Assembly: GCA_015680905.1 (NCBI GenBank)
Contig: CM027381.1
Span: 68,685,501-68,749,500, forward strand
Direction: 5' to 3'
Source of the DNA: Coptis chinensis
Lineage: Eukaryota; Streptophyta; Magnoliopsida; Ranunculales; Ranunculaceae
Length of the DNA stretch: 64,000 nt
Part shown: one piece after another, positions 1 to 11,828 of the stretch
How the letters are laid out: the number at the start of each line of letters is the position of its first letter
Numbering within the stretch: position 1 is the stretch's first letter
Notes under the pieces: generated by a model
The model's database searches: none
Told to the model about the DNA's origin: nothing
The model's input: only the letters and a program-made list of their open reading frames with translations
Position numbers and translations under genes: made by a program

Positions 1-1548
1 ACCAGTCATTTGTCAATCAATTATCTACTGTATCTATTCCTAACAATGTGCAGGAAGCCTTAGCTGACCCAAGGTGGAAAGTCGCTATGAATGAGGAGAT
101 GAAATCCTTGTAGAAAAATAACACTTGGGAACTCGTTGACCGTCCACCAGGCAAGAAACCAGTTGGATGTCGGTGGGTTTATACTATGAAGTACAAAGTT
201 GATGGTACAATTGAACGCTTTAAAGCAAGACTGGTGGCAAAAGGGTACACTCAAACCTATGGGATCGATTATACAGAGACATTTGCACCTGTAGCTAAAA
301 TAAACACAATTCGAGTCTTATTGTCTCTTGCTGTGAACTTGGATTAGCCATTGCAACAGTTTGATGTGAAAAATGCCTCCCGCCAGGATGCATGATAGCA
401 TAAATGCATAGTCGGAAGGTGTGCAAATTGAAGAAATCATTATATGGATTGAAACAATCTCCGAGAGCTTGGTTCAATTCGGAAGGTTCATGAAATCTAT
501 GAGAGCTTTCGGTTACCGTCAGAGCAATTCAGACCACACTTTATTTTTGAAGAAACAACATGGTAAGATCACTGCACTTATTGTCTATGTAAATGACATG
601 GTGGTTACAGGGAATGATCCTGAGGAAAGGCAGGCCTTACAGAGTTACTTGTCCAGCGAATTCAAAATGAAAGACCTCAGTTCCTTGAAATCTTTTCTTG
701 GGATCGAAGTGTCGAGATCTGATAAAGGGATCTTCCTATCTTAAAGAAAATATGCCTTAGATTTGTTACAGAAAACTGGTATGTCGGCATGTCAACCAGT
801 TGATACACCAATGGAAGAAGGATTGAAGTTATGTGTTGAATCTAATCAAGTACCGGTTGATAGATGATACTAGAGACTCATAAGGAGACTGATGTACTTA
901 GCACATACACGGCCGAAACTTGCCTATGCATTGAGTATTGTCAACCAGTTTATGCATAATCCTGGTGAGCAACATATGAATGCAGTTATGCGACTTTTGC
1001 GGTATTTGAAGTCTGCTCCTGGAAAGGGACTCTTGTTCACTAAACATGGAGATCATCAAAGCGTGGATGCATATACTGATACTGATTGGGCTGGAGCAAT
1101 CGATGATAGGCGATCTACTTTAGGTTACTTCACCTTCATAGGTGGTAATCTCGTTACATGGAGAAGTAAAAAATAGAATGTTGTTGCACGTTCAAGTGCA
1201 TAAGCTGAATATAGAGGTATGACACTTGGAGTTTGTGAAGTTCTATGGCTAAGACTTATCTTGAGGGATTTGGGCTATCCGCCTAGGTAGCCAATTCGAT
1301 TATATTGTGACAATAAAGCAGCACGTGATATTGCTTATAATTCGGTTCAACATGATCGTACTAAGCATGTGGAAGTAGATAGATTCTTTATCAAGGAGAA
1401 GTTGGATGAGAACATTGTGGAATTGCTAAGATTTGATCAGAGGATCAGTTGGCCGATATTCTCACCAAAGCAGGTTCAAATCAAGTATTCTTCAAGTTTT
1501 TGGGCAAGTTGGGCATGTGTAACATCTATGCACCAACTTGAAGGGGAG
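1..1548 (+). pseudogene. Decayed Ty1/copia polyprotein: reverse transcriptase to RNase H
   Basis: The plus strand encodes the 3' half of a copia Pol in broken frames. The start of the reverse transcriptase is readable at about 50-350 (motifs [36 protein letters not shown]). A deletion follows near 360-420, then LKKSLYGLKQSPRAW at about 428-475. The catalytic box reads YVNDMV at about 580-600, with Asn in place of the first Asp of the usual YVDD. RNase H signatures follow at about 1075-1170 (DTDWAG, RRSTLGY, NLVTWRSKK) and 1300-1390 (YCDNKAA, RTKHVEVD). In-frame stops and frameshifts occur throughout, so it cannot make a working protein. The 5' part lies outside the window. The order RT then RNase H at the 3' end, followed by a purine tract (AAGGGGAG, 1541-1548), is the copia layout. 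Confidence 0.9.
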
Positions 1549-1709
1549 TATTGCGATATTGGGCTGCAAGTCTTTCCTATTCTAGAGACTTGTAATTATA
1601 GGAAGTGTTTGATTGTAGGATCTACTCTAAGGATCCTATAATATATATGTATGCATGCTTAGTGTAATATTAGAATGAATGAATGAATAAAAAACATAAT
1701 CTTTAACAA
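1549..1709 (+). repeat. Probable 3' LTR of the copia remnant
   Basis: The segment begins directly after the polypurine tract AAGGGGAG (1541-1548). It runs from a TG-like start near 1552 to an ACA end near 1708, with TATA-like and AATAAA-like sequence inside. The other LTR is outside the window, so both ends are inferred from position and the TG...CA convention only. Confidence 0.5.
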
Positions 1710-1844
1710 TTAGAGGGGAGGCATGAAAGATGGCGCTTCTGGGCGTTACCACATTAGCATTTCCTCTTTTCAATGACAATAGTGGGTACAGCCATACATG
1801 GTAGGTTTATCCAGAAAGTGGAGTGGAAAAAACATAGATGGATA

Positions 1845-3200
1845 TAAGGGGGGGGGGGCCAGTCGCACCCCCTGGGATATCAAACTATAAGGACTCGCAC
1901 CCACCAATTATTTTAGCAAACTTCCATTACCACACCCCCAAAAATTTCACAAATATAGTGAGAATATAATCAACAAAAAAAAAAAAAAATAGTATGAAAA
2001 AAAGACTAATAAAAAGCATTCCAATAAACCATAGTTTTTTTTTTACTTCTCTTTTTGCCCTTACAAAATTATAATTTATCATTTATTTTGAATCCAAAAC
2101 CATTAAAGAGGGACAAATATGTTTTTGAATGTTTGATGGGTTGATGAGACTAAAACAAATAGCCAAAGGCCCAAAGCCCAACCGGTTAGTTTGTATAATT
2201 CTAATCACCCATAACAAACCCTTAAGCTCTCCTTCCTTTCTTTCACTCTCAAGTGTCATACCTCAACCCAAAACAAAAACAAAAAAAAACAAATTCAAAA
2301 AGGACTTGCGGCGCACGCAAATTGTTGCATGCTTATCCTAATTATTTGTAAAACTCGTTATCATTATCAATAAAATTTTCACTTAAAAAAAACACAAAAA
2401 AAACAAAACAAAGTAATTTTTTACTTTCAATGTTAATCTTTTATAGTTTTCTCCAGATGATAATAGGGTTATATAGACTTATAACATTATAGAAAGTTAA
2501 CAGTTTGTTGAATTGTTGTAGACTTGTGGACTAGATTATATAGATATATATAGACATGGAGTAGGTTCTGTTTACAACACTTTTTATACAACATTTTATA
2601 CAATACCTCCCACTGGACCCTTCAAGATATTTTAAGGGCTAATATTTTGTAGATAAGATGTTCTCACTATGGATATGATCTCTACAAAAAATTGGGTCCT
2701 TTGAACATTTCTAAGTTTGCCAAAAAAAAAGTTACAAAATCGATATTTCTGGACCGTTGATAAAAATTCATAGGTTGAGAACAATATTTCTCATGATTAT
2801 GAATTTTCAAATGAGCTGAATTTTTGTGGAGATGATCTCCATGGTGTGGAAATCATATCTACAAGGAATCAAGGCTTAATTCATATTTTTAAGGGGTATT
2901 GTATAAAACGTTGTATAAAAAGTGTTGTAAACGAACTTACCCCTATAGACATAGTAGTATCAATTAATGGTTTAAGTACTTAAGTAATTAACTTCATCAA
3001 TCTATATTAAATCCTTAATAGTCAACGCATTCTAGTTTTGTGAATTGAAATAAATGTATAATTTTGTTGATCTTTATTGTTTATACCTTCCGACAAAAAA
3101 TATAAAAAAAATTGCATACTTTTTTTTTTTAGGTGGGGTGGGGTGGGGTGTATAGATAATCTCGCACCCCCTAGCTTAGAATCTTGGCTCCGTCCTGCAT
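1845..3200. mobile_element. Degenerate hAT-like non-autonomous element
   Basis: The right end (3160-3200) reads, in reverse complement, GCAGGACGGAGCCAAG followed by a CTAGGGGGTGCGAG block. That resembles the CAGGGGCGGATCCAG end of the autonomous hAT at 61743. The left side (1850-1875) has the matching subterminal poly-G plus GCACCCCCTGG block, but the outermost terminal repeat is degraded and I found no clean 8-bp target duplication. The interior has no coding potential and hosts the MULE MITE at 2558-2943. The family assignment rests on resemblance of the ends. Confidence 0.42.
2558..2943. mobile_element. MULE-type MITE with 9-bp target duplication
   Basis: This 386-bp element is flanked by a perfect 9-bp direct repeat TATAGACAT (2549-2557 and 2944-2952). 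The terminal inverted repeats are about 50 bp and nearly identical: the left starts GGAGTAGGTTCTGTTTAC, the right in reverse complement GGGGTAAGTTCGTTTAC, followed on both sides by AACACTTTTTATACAAC. A 9-bp duplication with long terminal repeats is typical of Mutator-like elements. There is no open frame inside. Internal words such as CAAATGAGCTGAATTTTTGT recur in the MITEs at 55-61 kb. Confidence 0.88.
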
Positions 3201-3730
3201 GCTGGACGGGCCAGGAAGGAGAGTAAGAGCAGGGTCATGTCTAACACATATCAGGAGGAAAGAATCCTTCCTAACAGCTGCGCGTTGTGCTCGATTTGGA
3301 TCAAAAGGATATCCACTTTCCTAGTATTCATATTTCATACTACTATACTAGTATTCCATGGAGCTGTTGAAACCCACTCGAAAACATGCACTTGAATTCT
3401 AAAGAGTTTTTCATATATACTTCGCAATTGTTCGAAGTAAAATACCATTCCTTGAGTTTTTTACTATTAAATGATGGGCATAACGATGAGAAATCCGGAG
3501 GTGAACTTAGTGAGGGATAAACCAGATTGTTCCTACAATGTATATGTATATAAAAGGAGAATTCTAAAGAAAAAATAGACATTTTGTACCATGAACTTTG
3601 TTGTTTTTATCAATTTAGGCTAAAAACTTTTTTTTTGAGTAAATTGGGTCATGACCTTTCATTTTTTTTATCAGTTTGGGCCACCGTTACCATTATGTTA
3701 CTTTACAAGCTTATGTGGCATGCCGGATGT

Positions 3731-4801
3731 TAGGGGTGGGAATTTGGCCCTAACGACCCTAACCCTACCGACCGATCTCCGACCACTAAGCCCTATAAAG
3801 CCCTCACAACTAAAGCCCCTTTACAGAGTTTAGGGCGGGCCTTGCCTTCTAGGGCATCTCGACCCTAACCAAGCCCTAACCGCCCCGCTTCATACTTTCA
3901 CTATAAATACACATACCATAATTGTCCAACTCTTTGTTAAATATTTTCAATTAAAATAACATTGTCCTTTGTAATTTATCACTTACACCCAAGCTAACTT
4001 CTAATAACTTGTTTTATATAACAAAAACTTGTCAACTTAGCAAAATAAGAACAATGAGCACTAGCCTAATAAAAAAATAAGACTTTATTCCTTTGATCAT
4101 CAAGTCAAAGTCCATAACTTATTATTCCTTTTCTCACTTATTTTTATAAATTATATTTTTATTCACATCCAAGCCAAGTCTAAAACTAAAGGTTTCCTTC
4201 CACACCATTAAAGAAAAATACAGAATAACATTTGTAACATTAGGCCAAAAACACCCTTTGTCTAAAATGACATTTGTAATCTCAAACCTTTCTCCATCAC
4301 TTGTTCAAAAGCCAATATTTTCATTTCCATATACAAAGCTTGAATCACTTTTAAATTAGAAAAAGGTAAATTATATTTGTTTGAATCTATTATAGAAATA
4401 ATTTATGATCAATCAACAACTTCCGATCTACCAAAACTATTATGTTTCTAAAAATATCTATTAATCCTTTAAAATGATAATATAATTATTTGTCTGTATT
4501 TCCTTAAATGTAATTTCAGGTTTAAGTTAAGTCACAAATTCAACTCATTCATTTAGATTGTGGATGTCCTTTAAATTTTTGGACTTATACGCGATTATTA
4601 TTGATTGGTTGGACTTTGAGTTTGTATTATTAGAAATATAAATGAGTTTTAAAACCGATGTAGTAAAAAAAATATATAGGCAGCCCTAAAGGCTAAAGCC
4701 CTATTTTAGACTTGTGATCCGGCCCGGCCCGGCCCTAATATCTGAAGGGCTTTAAATGTTTAGGGCCGGGCTAGCCCGACCCGGCCCATTGCCCACCCCT
4801 A
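3731..4801. mobile_element. Non-autonomous hAT element nested in the Pack-MULE
   Basis: A perfect 8-bp duplication CCGGATGT (3723-3730 and 4802-4809) flanks the element. The terminal inverted repeats are TAGGGGTGGGAA on the left and TAGGGGTGGGCAA on the right in reverse complement, a common plant hAT end. Subterminal regions are rich in GGGCCGGGC/GCCCGGCCC words on both sides. The interior (3900-4670) is AT-rich with no coding frame. Confidence 0.9.
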
Positions 4802-5267
4802 CCGGATGTATATGTGTCTGATCAAATGCTCATGTGTCACCGTTGAAGTGCACACCTAAGCTAACTATTTTTACTATTTAACAAGGGCCCATAAAACAGA
4901 CTTCTTGGGCTCTTGGACCTCTGGGTTCTTTGTTGTATGGACCATATTGCCAATAATTATTAGGCCTACCTTTCGTATTCTTGGACCCACAGCCACCCAT
5001 CCTCTTTCTCTCTCTTCCGATCTAGAAAGAATTTAAAAAAAAAAAAACAATCTCATCATTCTCCTGTTACTGTAATTAAGTCACGATCATTCATTCCTTT
5101 GATCAGCTCTCATAATTTCTCCTCCTTCAACTTCCTCCCAAATCGCCATGCAAATTCAAACGCAGTAACAGGAGCTCTTCCGACCCAAACACAGACAAGT
5201 AACATCACAAACCATAGTTCACACCAGTCTTTACGAGTCTTTTCGCACCAATCTTAAGCAATGCGTT

Positions 5268-5534
5268 TTAGAGATTACCCATTTATAGCTAATGAAGAAG
5301 ATAAGCATAGAGAACACATTTCACATCAGCTGACGAATCAATTAACAACTTCACAATCTCAACTGACTCCGCCGATCCATGACAGGAATTCTCTTTTAAT
5401 TAATTTGAAATCCTATTTTCTTTGACCAAATAGCTTTTCCATACCAAAAACTAGCTTCATCAACATCCCCCTCTTCTTCAACTGCACGTTTGAATCCATT
5501 CAGATCATTTGCAGCTAATAATTCAAGCAATACA
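5268..5534 (-). pseudogene. Captured fragment of an ankyrin-CCCH zinc-finger protein gene
   Basis: Read on the minus strand from about 5534, the translation runs through LLAANDLNGFKRAVEEEG and DVDEASFWYGKA..SKK. This matches the N-terminal region of plant ankyrin-repeat tandem CCCH zinc-finger proteins (Arabidopsis C3H30/56/66 type), where a similar LLELAA..D...FK.A.EEEG.DVDE..FWYG..GSKKMGF block opens the protein. After an internal deletion and frameshift the ankyrin part resumes as SVEIVKLLIDSSADV (about 5310-5360), then stops. The CCCH fingers are absent. It lies wholly inside the MULE, so it is a transduplicated fragment and not a gene. Family assignment is from memory of the motif. Confidence 0.72.
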
Positions 5535-5946
5535 TAAAATTTTTCTAGCTACTTAATCTTTGTCTTAATTACAGATTAATTAACATTAATCAAAATCACC
5601 AACTATTGTCGAATTTTTTAGCCCGTTGGGATTATATTACAATATTTCTAATTCATGTGCTTCTAGTTCACGTGCAACAAGCGTGATTTTACAATAAAAA
5701 CATTATGACATCATCATGCCACATCAGCTGTTCCTAGGTATCGCTTACAGTAGCGCCACATAAGTTTCTGTTAAGCCACATTGACATCCGTTAGTACACA
5801 TCAGCATTTGAAATAACGGAACACCGGTGGTCTAACGTGATAGATTTTGTAGATCATGGCCCAATTTGCTAAAAAAAAAAAATTTTGTCTAAATTGATAA
5901 AAACAACAAAGTTCATGGTACAAAACGGCCATTTTTCAATTCTAAA

Positions 5947-8891
5947 ATGGAAAATTGCAATCCAACTTTCTAGGTGATCTGCTTTCCAAGCAAAAAGAGC
6001 CACTTCAAGTTAAGTAGTCAGTTTCCAGTTTCTCATATGCTTTATCGTCCAAAAAATAAGGTGAATCTTCGGCTTACACGAATCAGGTTGCGGAATCAGT
6101 ACGTTTTATATGTATCATTAATTATTGGGTTTAATGAAGAACGTAACCTGTCATATTCAAATGTCAAAAACAAAAACCGTTTAATATGTTATGGGATAGA
6201 GAAGCAAGTTCTTGTGATGTAAACATTTCTCCTACTTCATCATAGGTTAGTTCAAAGTTTCAAATGCCCATAAGCTTGATAATTCAGATGGAGAGTAGAA
6301 AATGAACTTAGCTTCCAGACACTATTGTTATGACTGTATCTAGCTCCATTTTCTATTAAAATTGCATAATTAATTGTATCTTTACACATTTACGTACAAG
6401 TAAGCTACCTTTTCTTTATTCATGCAAAGATAAGGCCATAAGAGTTCCAAACTGCAAGGAAACCTATGAAGATAGGAAGAAATTTATATTGATTTGTTGG
6501 CAAGGCTATCATCTTCATACCATTATATGTGGAGATAAACTTGTCTACCTATACTCCAAGTCTCCTATATGCTATAATCTGTGAATATATGGCAGCATGA
6601 AAACATAAGCTTGTCATGATCTCAAACCATGCATGGTGTACTGTGAATGACAGGGATCCAAGTTGGCAAACCTTACCAGCAATATAAATGTTGTGTGGTC
6701 CTACACATCTCATGATCCAAATTCAAAATTGTTTGGTTCATTCTTTCCCTCTTCAACTTGGCATTTGCATGCACATCACATCCTTATCCCATCTCTTTCA
6801 ATCTCTTTAATCCATATATGTCATCATCATACAGTTTGAGTATGGGTAAAAGGAAAAGGATCGAGCTTATGGTTCTCCCTCTGTGTGTGTGTGTGTGGGG
6901 GGGGGTGGGCGGGTGTTGGTATGCCTACATCATAAATCTGGCTGTTAATTTTGATCACTCAAATTAAAGGATTTAATTTAGTTTTAGCATTCATCTGGAT
7001 GCTATTGATATCATAATTCCAAATCAAGCAAACCTGGGCTTGAAACAACAAATTTGGTAAAGTAGTTTAAATAGAGCAAATACATCAGGTTTAATTCACG
7101 TGCCAATCAGAGGGAAGAACTGTAGTCTATTAGGAACATTCACGTCTATTTAGTATTCCAAACCGATAAATCTATATGCTTCTACACCTGGTGTAGAAGT
7201 TTTGAAATGGATTCTTCATTTCCTTCAAGATTAGTCTGTGGATACGTGTATGATTTGTACTAATGTTAGTAAGTTTTGAATATCCTTTTGCAGGGGAATC
7301 GAGAAAACTTCCTATAACGTTCGGCCTCAGTTTCGTTATACATACCCTGAGTCCCTAACTTTCAGCTTTAAACGAATGAAGGTTTTAAAACAATGGTAAT
7401 ATTGACGTATTGTTGTCTTTGTATAACAGAGATCCTATTCACTTCATAGCTTTAAGGCCTTAAGCATAGTTTACAGTAAACAATGTGTACTTGTGCATCT
7501 TTTCTATGTTCAATTCATTTCTAGGTTATCAGTTCTTTATTAATTGGAGTAGGCTTTTGCAGTTCATGTTATTTTACATTTTCCATTGAAGTGAGAAATC
7601 GGGACTTAAATGTATCGTCATTTACATACTCGCAACGACAAAGACTACTACTACTTAAAATGAAGGAAACACTGTAACATAAAAATGTTGTGCATCCATT
7701 ATAGTTTATACACATATATTCGGTATTGATCGATAATAATGTATCAAACATGTCCAAATATCCAGCTATTAGATTTCTGTTATGTTCATCACTAACATCC
7801 ATTTCTAGATATGCATGAGTTGGCATATAACCCCTTGCGCGAAAAATTATCATCTCCATGTATATAGTATGGTCACATTAATGATCAGGAATTCAGGACA
7901 GGCTGATATCAGACTCCTTATCCTTCTGTTCATGTGTGGGTCTCACCATCTATCCTACATCATACACTAATCCTTATAGAGGAACCGGTCTCAAGATGCA
8001 AATCAAGTTATATGGTTCTGAGGCTGAGGAAGGTGGTTAGTATATATAGTTTGAAAAGATAATTGTTCACCAAGGTAGTTAGCACAGGCTGATGCTACAG
8101 AAAGAAAAAAGTGCACCAGATTTCACAAACAAACACTCATGACTCAACCGTGTTTTTGACATGAAAGAATCTCGAATAAAGTGGACCCATCGGTCACTTT
8201 GTATAATATATCCAAGCACTGCATTGACATTAGTTATGGTAGCCAAAACTGGCCATATGACCCCATAGAACAAAAACTGTTTGTTTGTCAGTCCTGACTG
8301 AGAGATGATGGGAAAAAAGCTAAATTTTGAAGAGAGCTGAAAAAGAAAAGAAGAGGGAATAGCAGACACAAGTTTCTGCTACATATTATCATTATTAATT
8401 ATTATGGATAACATCCCAATAAACTAAGTTCCCAAGACACAACACACAAGTGGAGGTTTGTTTGTTTCAAACAAAAAGTACGGGTTTTAGCAACCATTTT
8501 TCTCCTTTTTTACTATGCAATGAGGTTTGTGGATTGAAAAAATGAGAAGTGTTTAATAGTAGAAAATGTTTTACATGAATAAAGCTTACTTCGGTAACCT
8601 GTACAAGGAATAAGACACTGGATAAGATATTTATTTGTTTGGTCATATCCATTTTTCAGTATATGGGCCACAACTTATAATTTGCGAAAACATAAATGGG
8701 CCAAAACCGGGTGGAACGTTATCATAGTAAATAGTTGCATTCACTAACGTGCATAGTGGGAACTAGGAAGGATGAGAGAGAAAAAAACCAAATAATAAAT
8801 TTGATAGATAGAAACTCAAAAACCAAAAAGAAAAGAAAATAAACCTTCTTCATTTCCTCCATCTAAACTACAATACCATACTAGCTTCCAT
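5947..8891. other. Intergenic, no gene recognised
   Basis: AT-rich DNA with only short, uninterpretable open frames on either strand. The one notable feature is a GT/poly-G microsatellite at 6884-6905. I saw no terminal inverted repeats with matching duplications, no RNA gene and no conserved protein motif. Confidence 0.6.
6884..6905. repeat. GT then poly-G microsatellite
   Basis: A run of GT dinucleotides passes directly into a run of G. This is simple-sequence DNA with no gene context. Confidence 0.9.
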
Positions 8892-8899
8892 GGTATTAG

Positions 8900-9550
8900 T
8901 CTTTGTTAGCAATTCGGGATACGACAAAAATTCAGTACGGGAATAATTCGAGAATTATTCAGTGATTCAAAAAAACGGTACAGTCAAATATTCGCAATAC
9001 GACAATTATGCAGTGTTTAATTAATACGCTTTGGTTGCAAAAATTCGAAAGTAAAAAATTCGTGATATTATGTTAGTAAATATTAATAATAATTATCATT
9101 TTTTATAACATAACAAATATATCTAAATAATTTAGCTACAAAAATATTGAAACCAATTGAATGGTCTATATATATACTTTCATTTATTTGTTCTTAGATT
9201 GAAATTAACGTTCAAATTTCAAAATACACACACACCATGACATGACAATTTAAATATTGTCCAAAAAGTATAAAAGCAAAATTTTTGGATTAATTTATCA
9301 CTAAAAATATAAAAGTGAGGGACTTAAAGTAAGAGTGAAGACATAAAGTACATAAAAAAATAACAAAAATGCAACCGATTTTTTTTTTTTTTTTTTTTAG
9401 CCGAATTTTTGAAAATTTGGCAAAATCCGTATTATTCGTTTCAAGGCAAAAAATCGCGAATTATTGCAAATCTTTCAAACATTCGGAAGTATTATACATT
9501 CTGCCCTTAAAAAATTCGATTCGCGAATAATTCGACGAATTGCTAACAAG
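8900..9550. mobile_element. hAT-type non-autonomous element, 8-bp duplication
   Basis: GGTATTAG is duplicated at 8892-8899 and 9551-9558. The ends are inverted: TCTTTGTTAGCAATTCG on the left and CTTGTTAGCAATTCG on the right in reverse complement. Both subterminal regions are full of AATTCG/CGAATT words (ATTCGCGAATAATTCG near 9515). The 651-bp interior is AT-rich, includes a poly-T run at 9380-9400 and is non-coding. Confidence 0.8.
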
Positions 9551-9558
9551 GGTATTAG

Positions 9559-11640
9559 CATCTCATTCGAAACAAATAACTTCTTCCATGTTATAATCCC
9601 AAGTTCTCTCTACAACTAATTGAAAAATACCATTTAATTTTAGTCGGTGCATAAACAAAATCAACTACATCTCTTGATTTCTCAAAGAATTTAAAGATGG
9701 AATTCCTCCAAATTCGTAGATACAAGATTATACCCAATTTAATTTGGTGATTGTTGCTCTAAAAGAAGTCGATGTTATTTCTCTTTGTAAGTTTCTTTTG
9801 AAGAATATGGAAATATGCATGGAGTTGTTATTTGTCAATATAACTGGTAAAGCTTGATCCAATAATCTGATTTTGGTTGAATTGAAGGTTGGGATTTTAA
9901 TTTGAAGCCTTTTGAATTATTATTTTTTTGTATATTTTTCTTTTCTCATTAAATTGTGGTGGGATAATTTCTTAGGGAGGCTAAGAGATAACCAAACACT
10001 TTCTACACTGATCATTTGTAAGACATCAACGACAAGAATTGGATACTCCAAATATGATCAAATACTACGTTGTGCTGCACTAATGTTTGCTGCCAAACAG
10101 AGCCCCTAGAACAGAAGAGTGCATATCAAGGATACTCAGGATTTACAAGAATATATTCTTGGTTCTGTGGGGTAACTCGTTCGTACTAACTACTAACTAC
10201 TAACTACTAACTATTAAGTAAACTAACCATTGTACTAAAGCACTCTCGGGCTTATTTATGTTAAGAACTTAAGAAGTAAAACTATTTAGGTTCGTGCATA
10301 ATATGACCCGAGCCTGAATAAATTTTAGGGCCTGAAGCCCTGAACACGCTATTGTTAATCTAAACCGAGCCCAGATCGATTGGAAATGTTCGGAGTAATT
10401 CAGTAATTCTAGCTTTGATAGGGTTTTGCGGTACTTTTGGGCTATAATTTTAGGACCATGTTGACATTGGTCCATGTTGTTAGTAGTTACTCTTGGGAGA
10501 TGAACATTATAGCAAAAAAAATCATGTTGGAAGTTTCCAACGACATCAAACGTGTACCAGAGTCTTCATGAACTTCATTAATTGTCTTAGGATTGTTATA
10601 TTCGCTCAGAGTTCTCACCTTCACATGAAATTATGAAATTACACAATCTTTGCGCATACAATTAGATCAAACCATAGACAGTATTACTCATAATGATATT
10701 GATAGTCAACATGGAATCACGAGGGATTGTTTAACAGTAAAAGTAGAGCAGAGCAGGACTTGTAATTGGTAATTTCAGCAAGTTCTTGTTAGTCCGTGAC
10801 CTCATTCGAGTGCGAATTTTTCTTTGTTTCTTGTTGTACGTCCCAAGTTTTCTTGGTACAACATGACTGCTACTTTTGTTGGTTGCTAGTGCTTGAAATT
10901 TGTACTCAATCTATAAATCCGAAGGACAAGATGGAATAGTTTAATTTGCGCATATTATTCTTTATGAAAACATTAAACGTCAAAAGTTTTCGTATGTGGA
11001 ATATCAGCATAGCTAGAAAACAAAATTTGCCCAACAGGAAAATAAAAACCCTGAGTACTGTAAACAGGTCTGAAATGTCCCACAAGAAAGAACTCTCCCA
11101 CAGTCCCACATGTCTGTTTTATTACTTGGGGAAGAACTGCAAATCTGAACCCCGTGAGTTCTCCCCTCTCTATAATCCCGTCAGCTTCTCTGCTTCACTT
11201 TTTCTGCCACAATATATGACATAACTACCGTGTCAAAAAAATGGTGTTTTTGTGTGTGTAAGACTGTACGTAAGTTGAGCGCGGTCCAGGGGCCAGTCAG
11301 CTAGTAATGGCATCACAAACTTAATACCTTCCAATTCTCGGCTTCTCCTACTTTTACCCATGCTTCTATCTTCTATCTTCTAACTTCACACTTTCCTTCT
11401 TTAGAGGGCTTCTTTAGATACTCCTTTTTACAAACGAGTGCGTGCTACACACTCACACTCTTCAGTTGTTAGCGACTTGCAAGTTGTAACTTGTAACACA
11501 CTAACACTACACCAAGATACCAATCATCTCGCTATCTATAAACAGTTCAAAAGGAGGACATGGTGATCTAATCCTTAAAACCATCTTAATAATATTACAT
11601 GTACCTACCACCCAACCAGTCAATCACATATATCCAATTC
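9559..11640. other. Intergenic region upstream of the beta-xylosidase gene
   Basis: No gene or complete element was recognised. It holds a short tandem array of a CTAACTA-type unit at about 10185-10220. The last few hundred bases are CT-rich and precede the TATA box at 11643, so they probably contain the promoter of the beta-xylosidase gene. I could not name any specific regulatory site. Confidence 0.5.
10183..10218. repeat. Short tandem repeat, about 7-bp unit
   Basis: The word CTAACTA is repeated in register about five times with one variant copy. It is a simple tandem repeat in intergenic DNA. Confidence 0.85.
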
Positions 11641-11642
11641 TC

Positions 11643-11649
11643 TATATAA
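11643..11649 (+). promoter_or_regulatory. TATA box of the beta-xylosidase gene
   Basis: TATATAA sits 180 bp upstream of the ATG, followed by a CT-rich stretch typical of plant transcription starts and leaders. No other strong TATA lies closer except the TATATATATGTATATATA run at about 11741-11761, which probably belongs to the leader. Assignment is by position and motif only. Confidence 0.55.
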
Positions 11650-11828
11650 ACTTCCCCTCATTCCCTAAAACATTCTCAAACACGCACCCTCTCATTTCTC
11701 ACAAAACGCTCCCACACCTCCATACGTAACAAAACACACCTATATATATATGTATATATATCCACCCCCTTACCTCGAGAAAAAGATATAAAAGAAAAAA
11801 GAAAAAAGAAACTAGCTTAGCTCTAATA

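Larger units (their letters stand above)
3569..5937. mobile_element. Non-autonomous Mutator-like element (Pack-MULE)
   Basis: A 9-bp target duplication AATTCTAAA flanks the element (3560-3568 and 5938-5946). The terminal inverted repeats are 80 bp or more: the left starts GAAAAAATAGACATTTTG, the right in reverse complement GAAAAATGGCCGTTTTG, then both read TACCATGAACTTTGTTG and continue in parallel to an ATTGGGYCATGA block. No transposase is present. The interior carries a fragment of an ankyrin-CCCH zinc-finger gene (minus strand, about 5268-5528) and was later split by a hAT element at 3731-4801. Without that insertion the element is about 1.3 kb. Confidence 0.88.

Noticed and set aside
7569..8369. 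Two minus-strand frames of 96 codons each as possible genes
   Set aside because: No motif, low-complexity composition and no splice context; expected by chance at this length.
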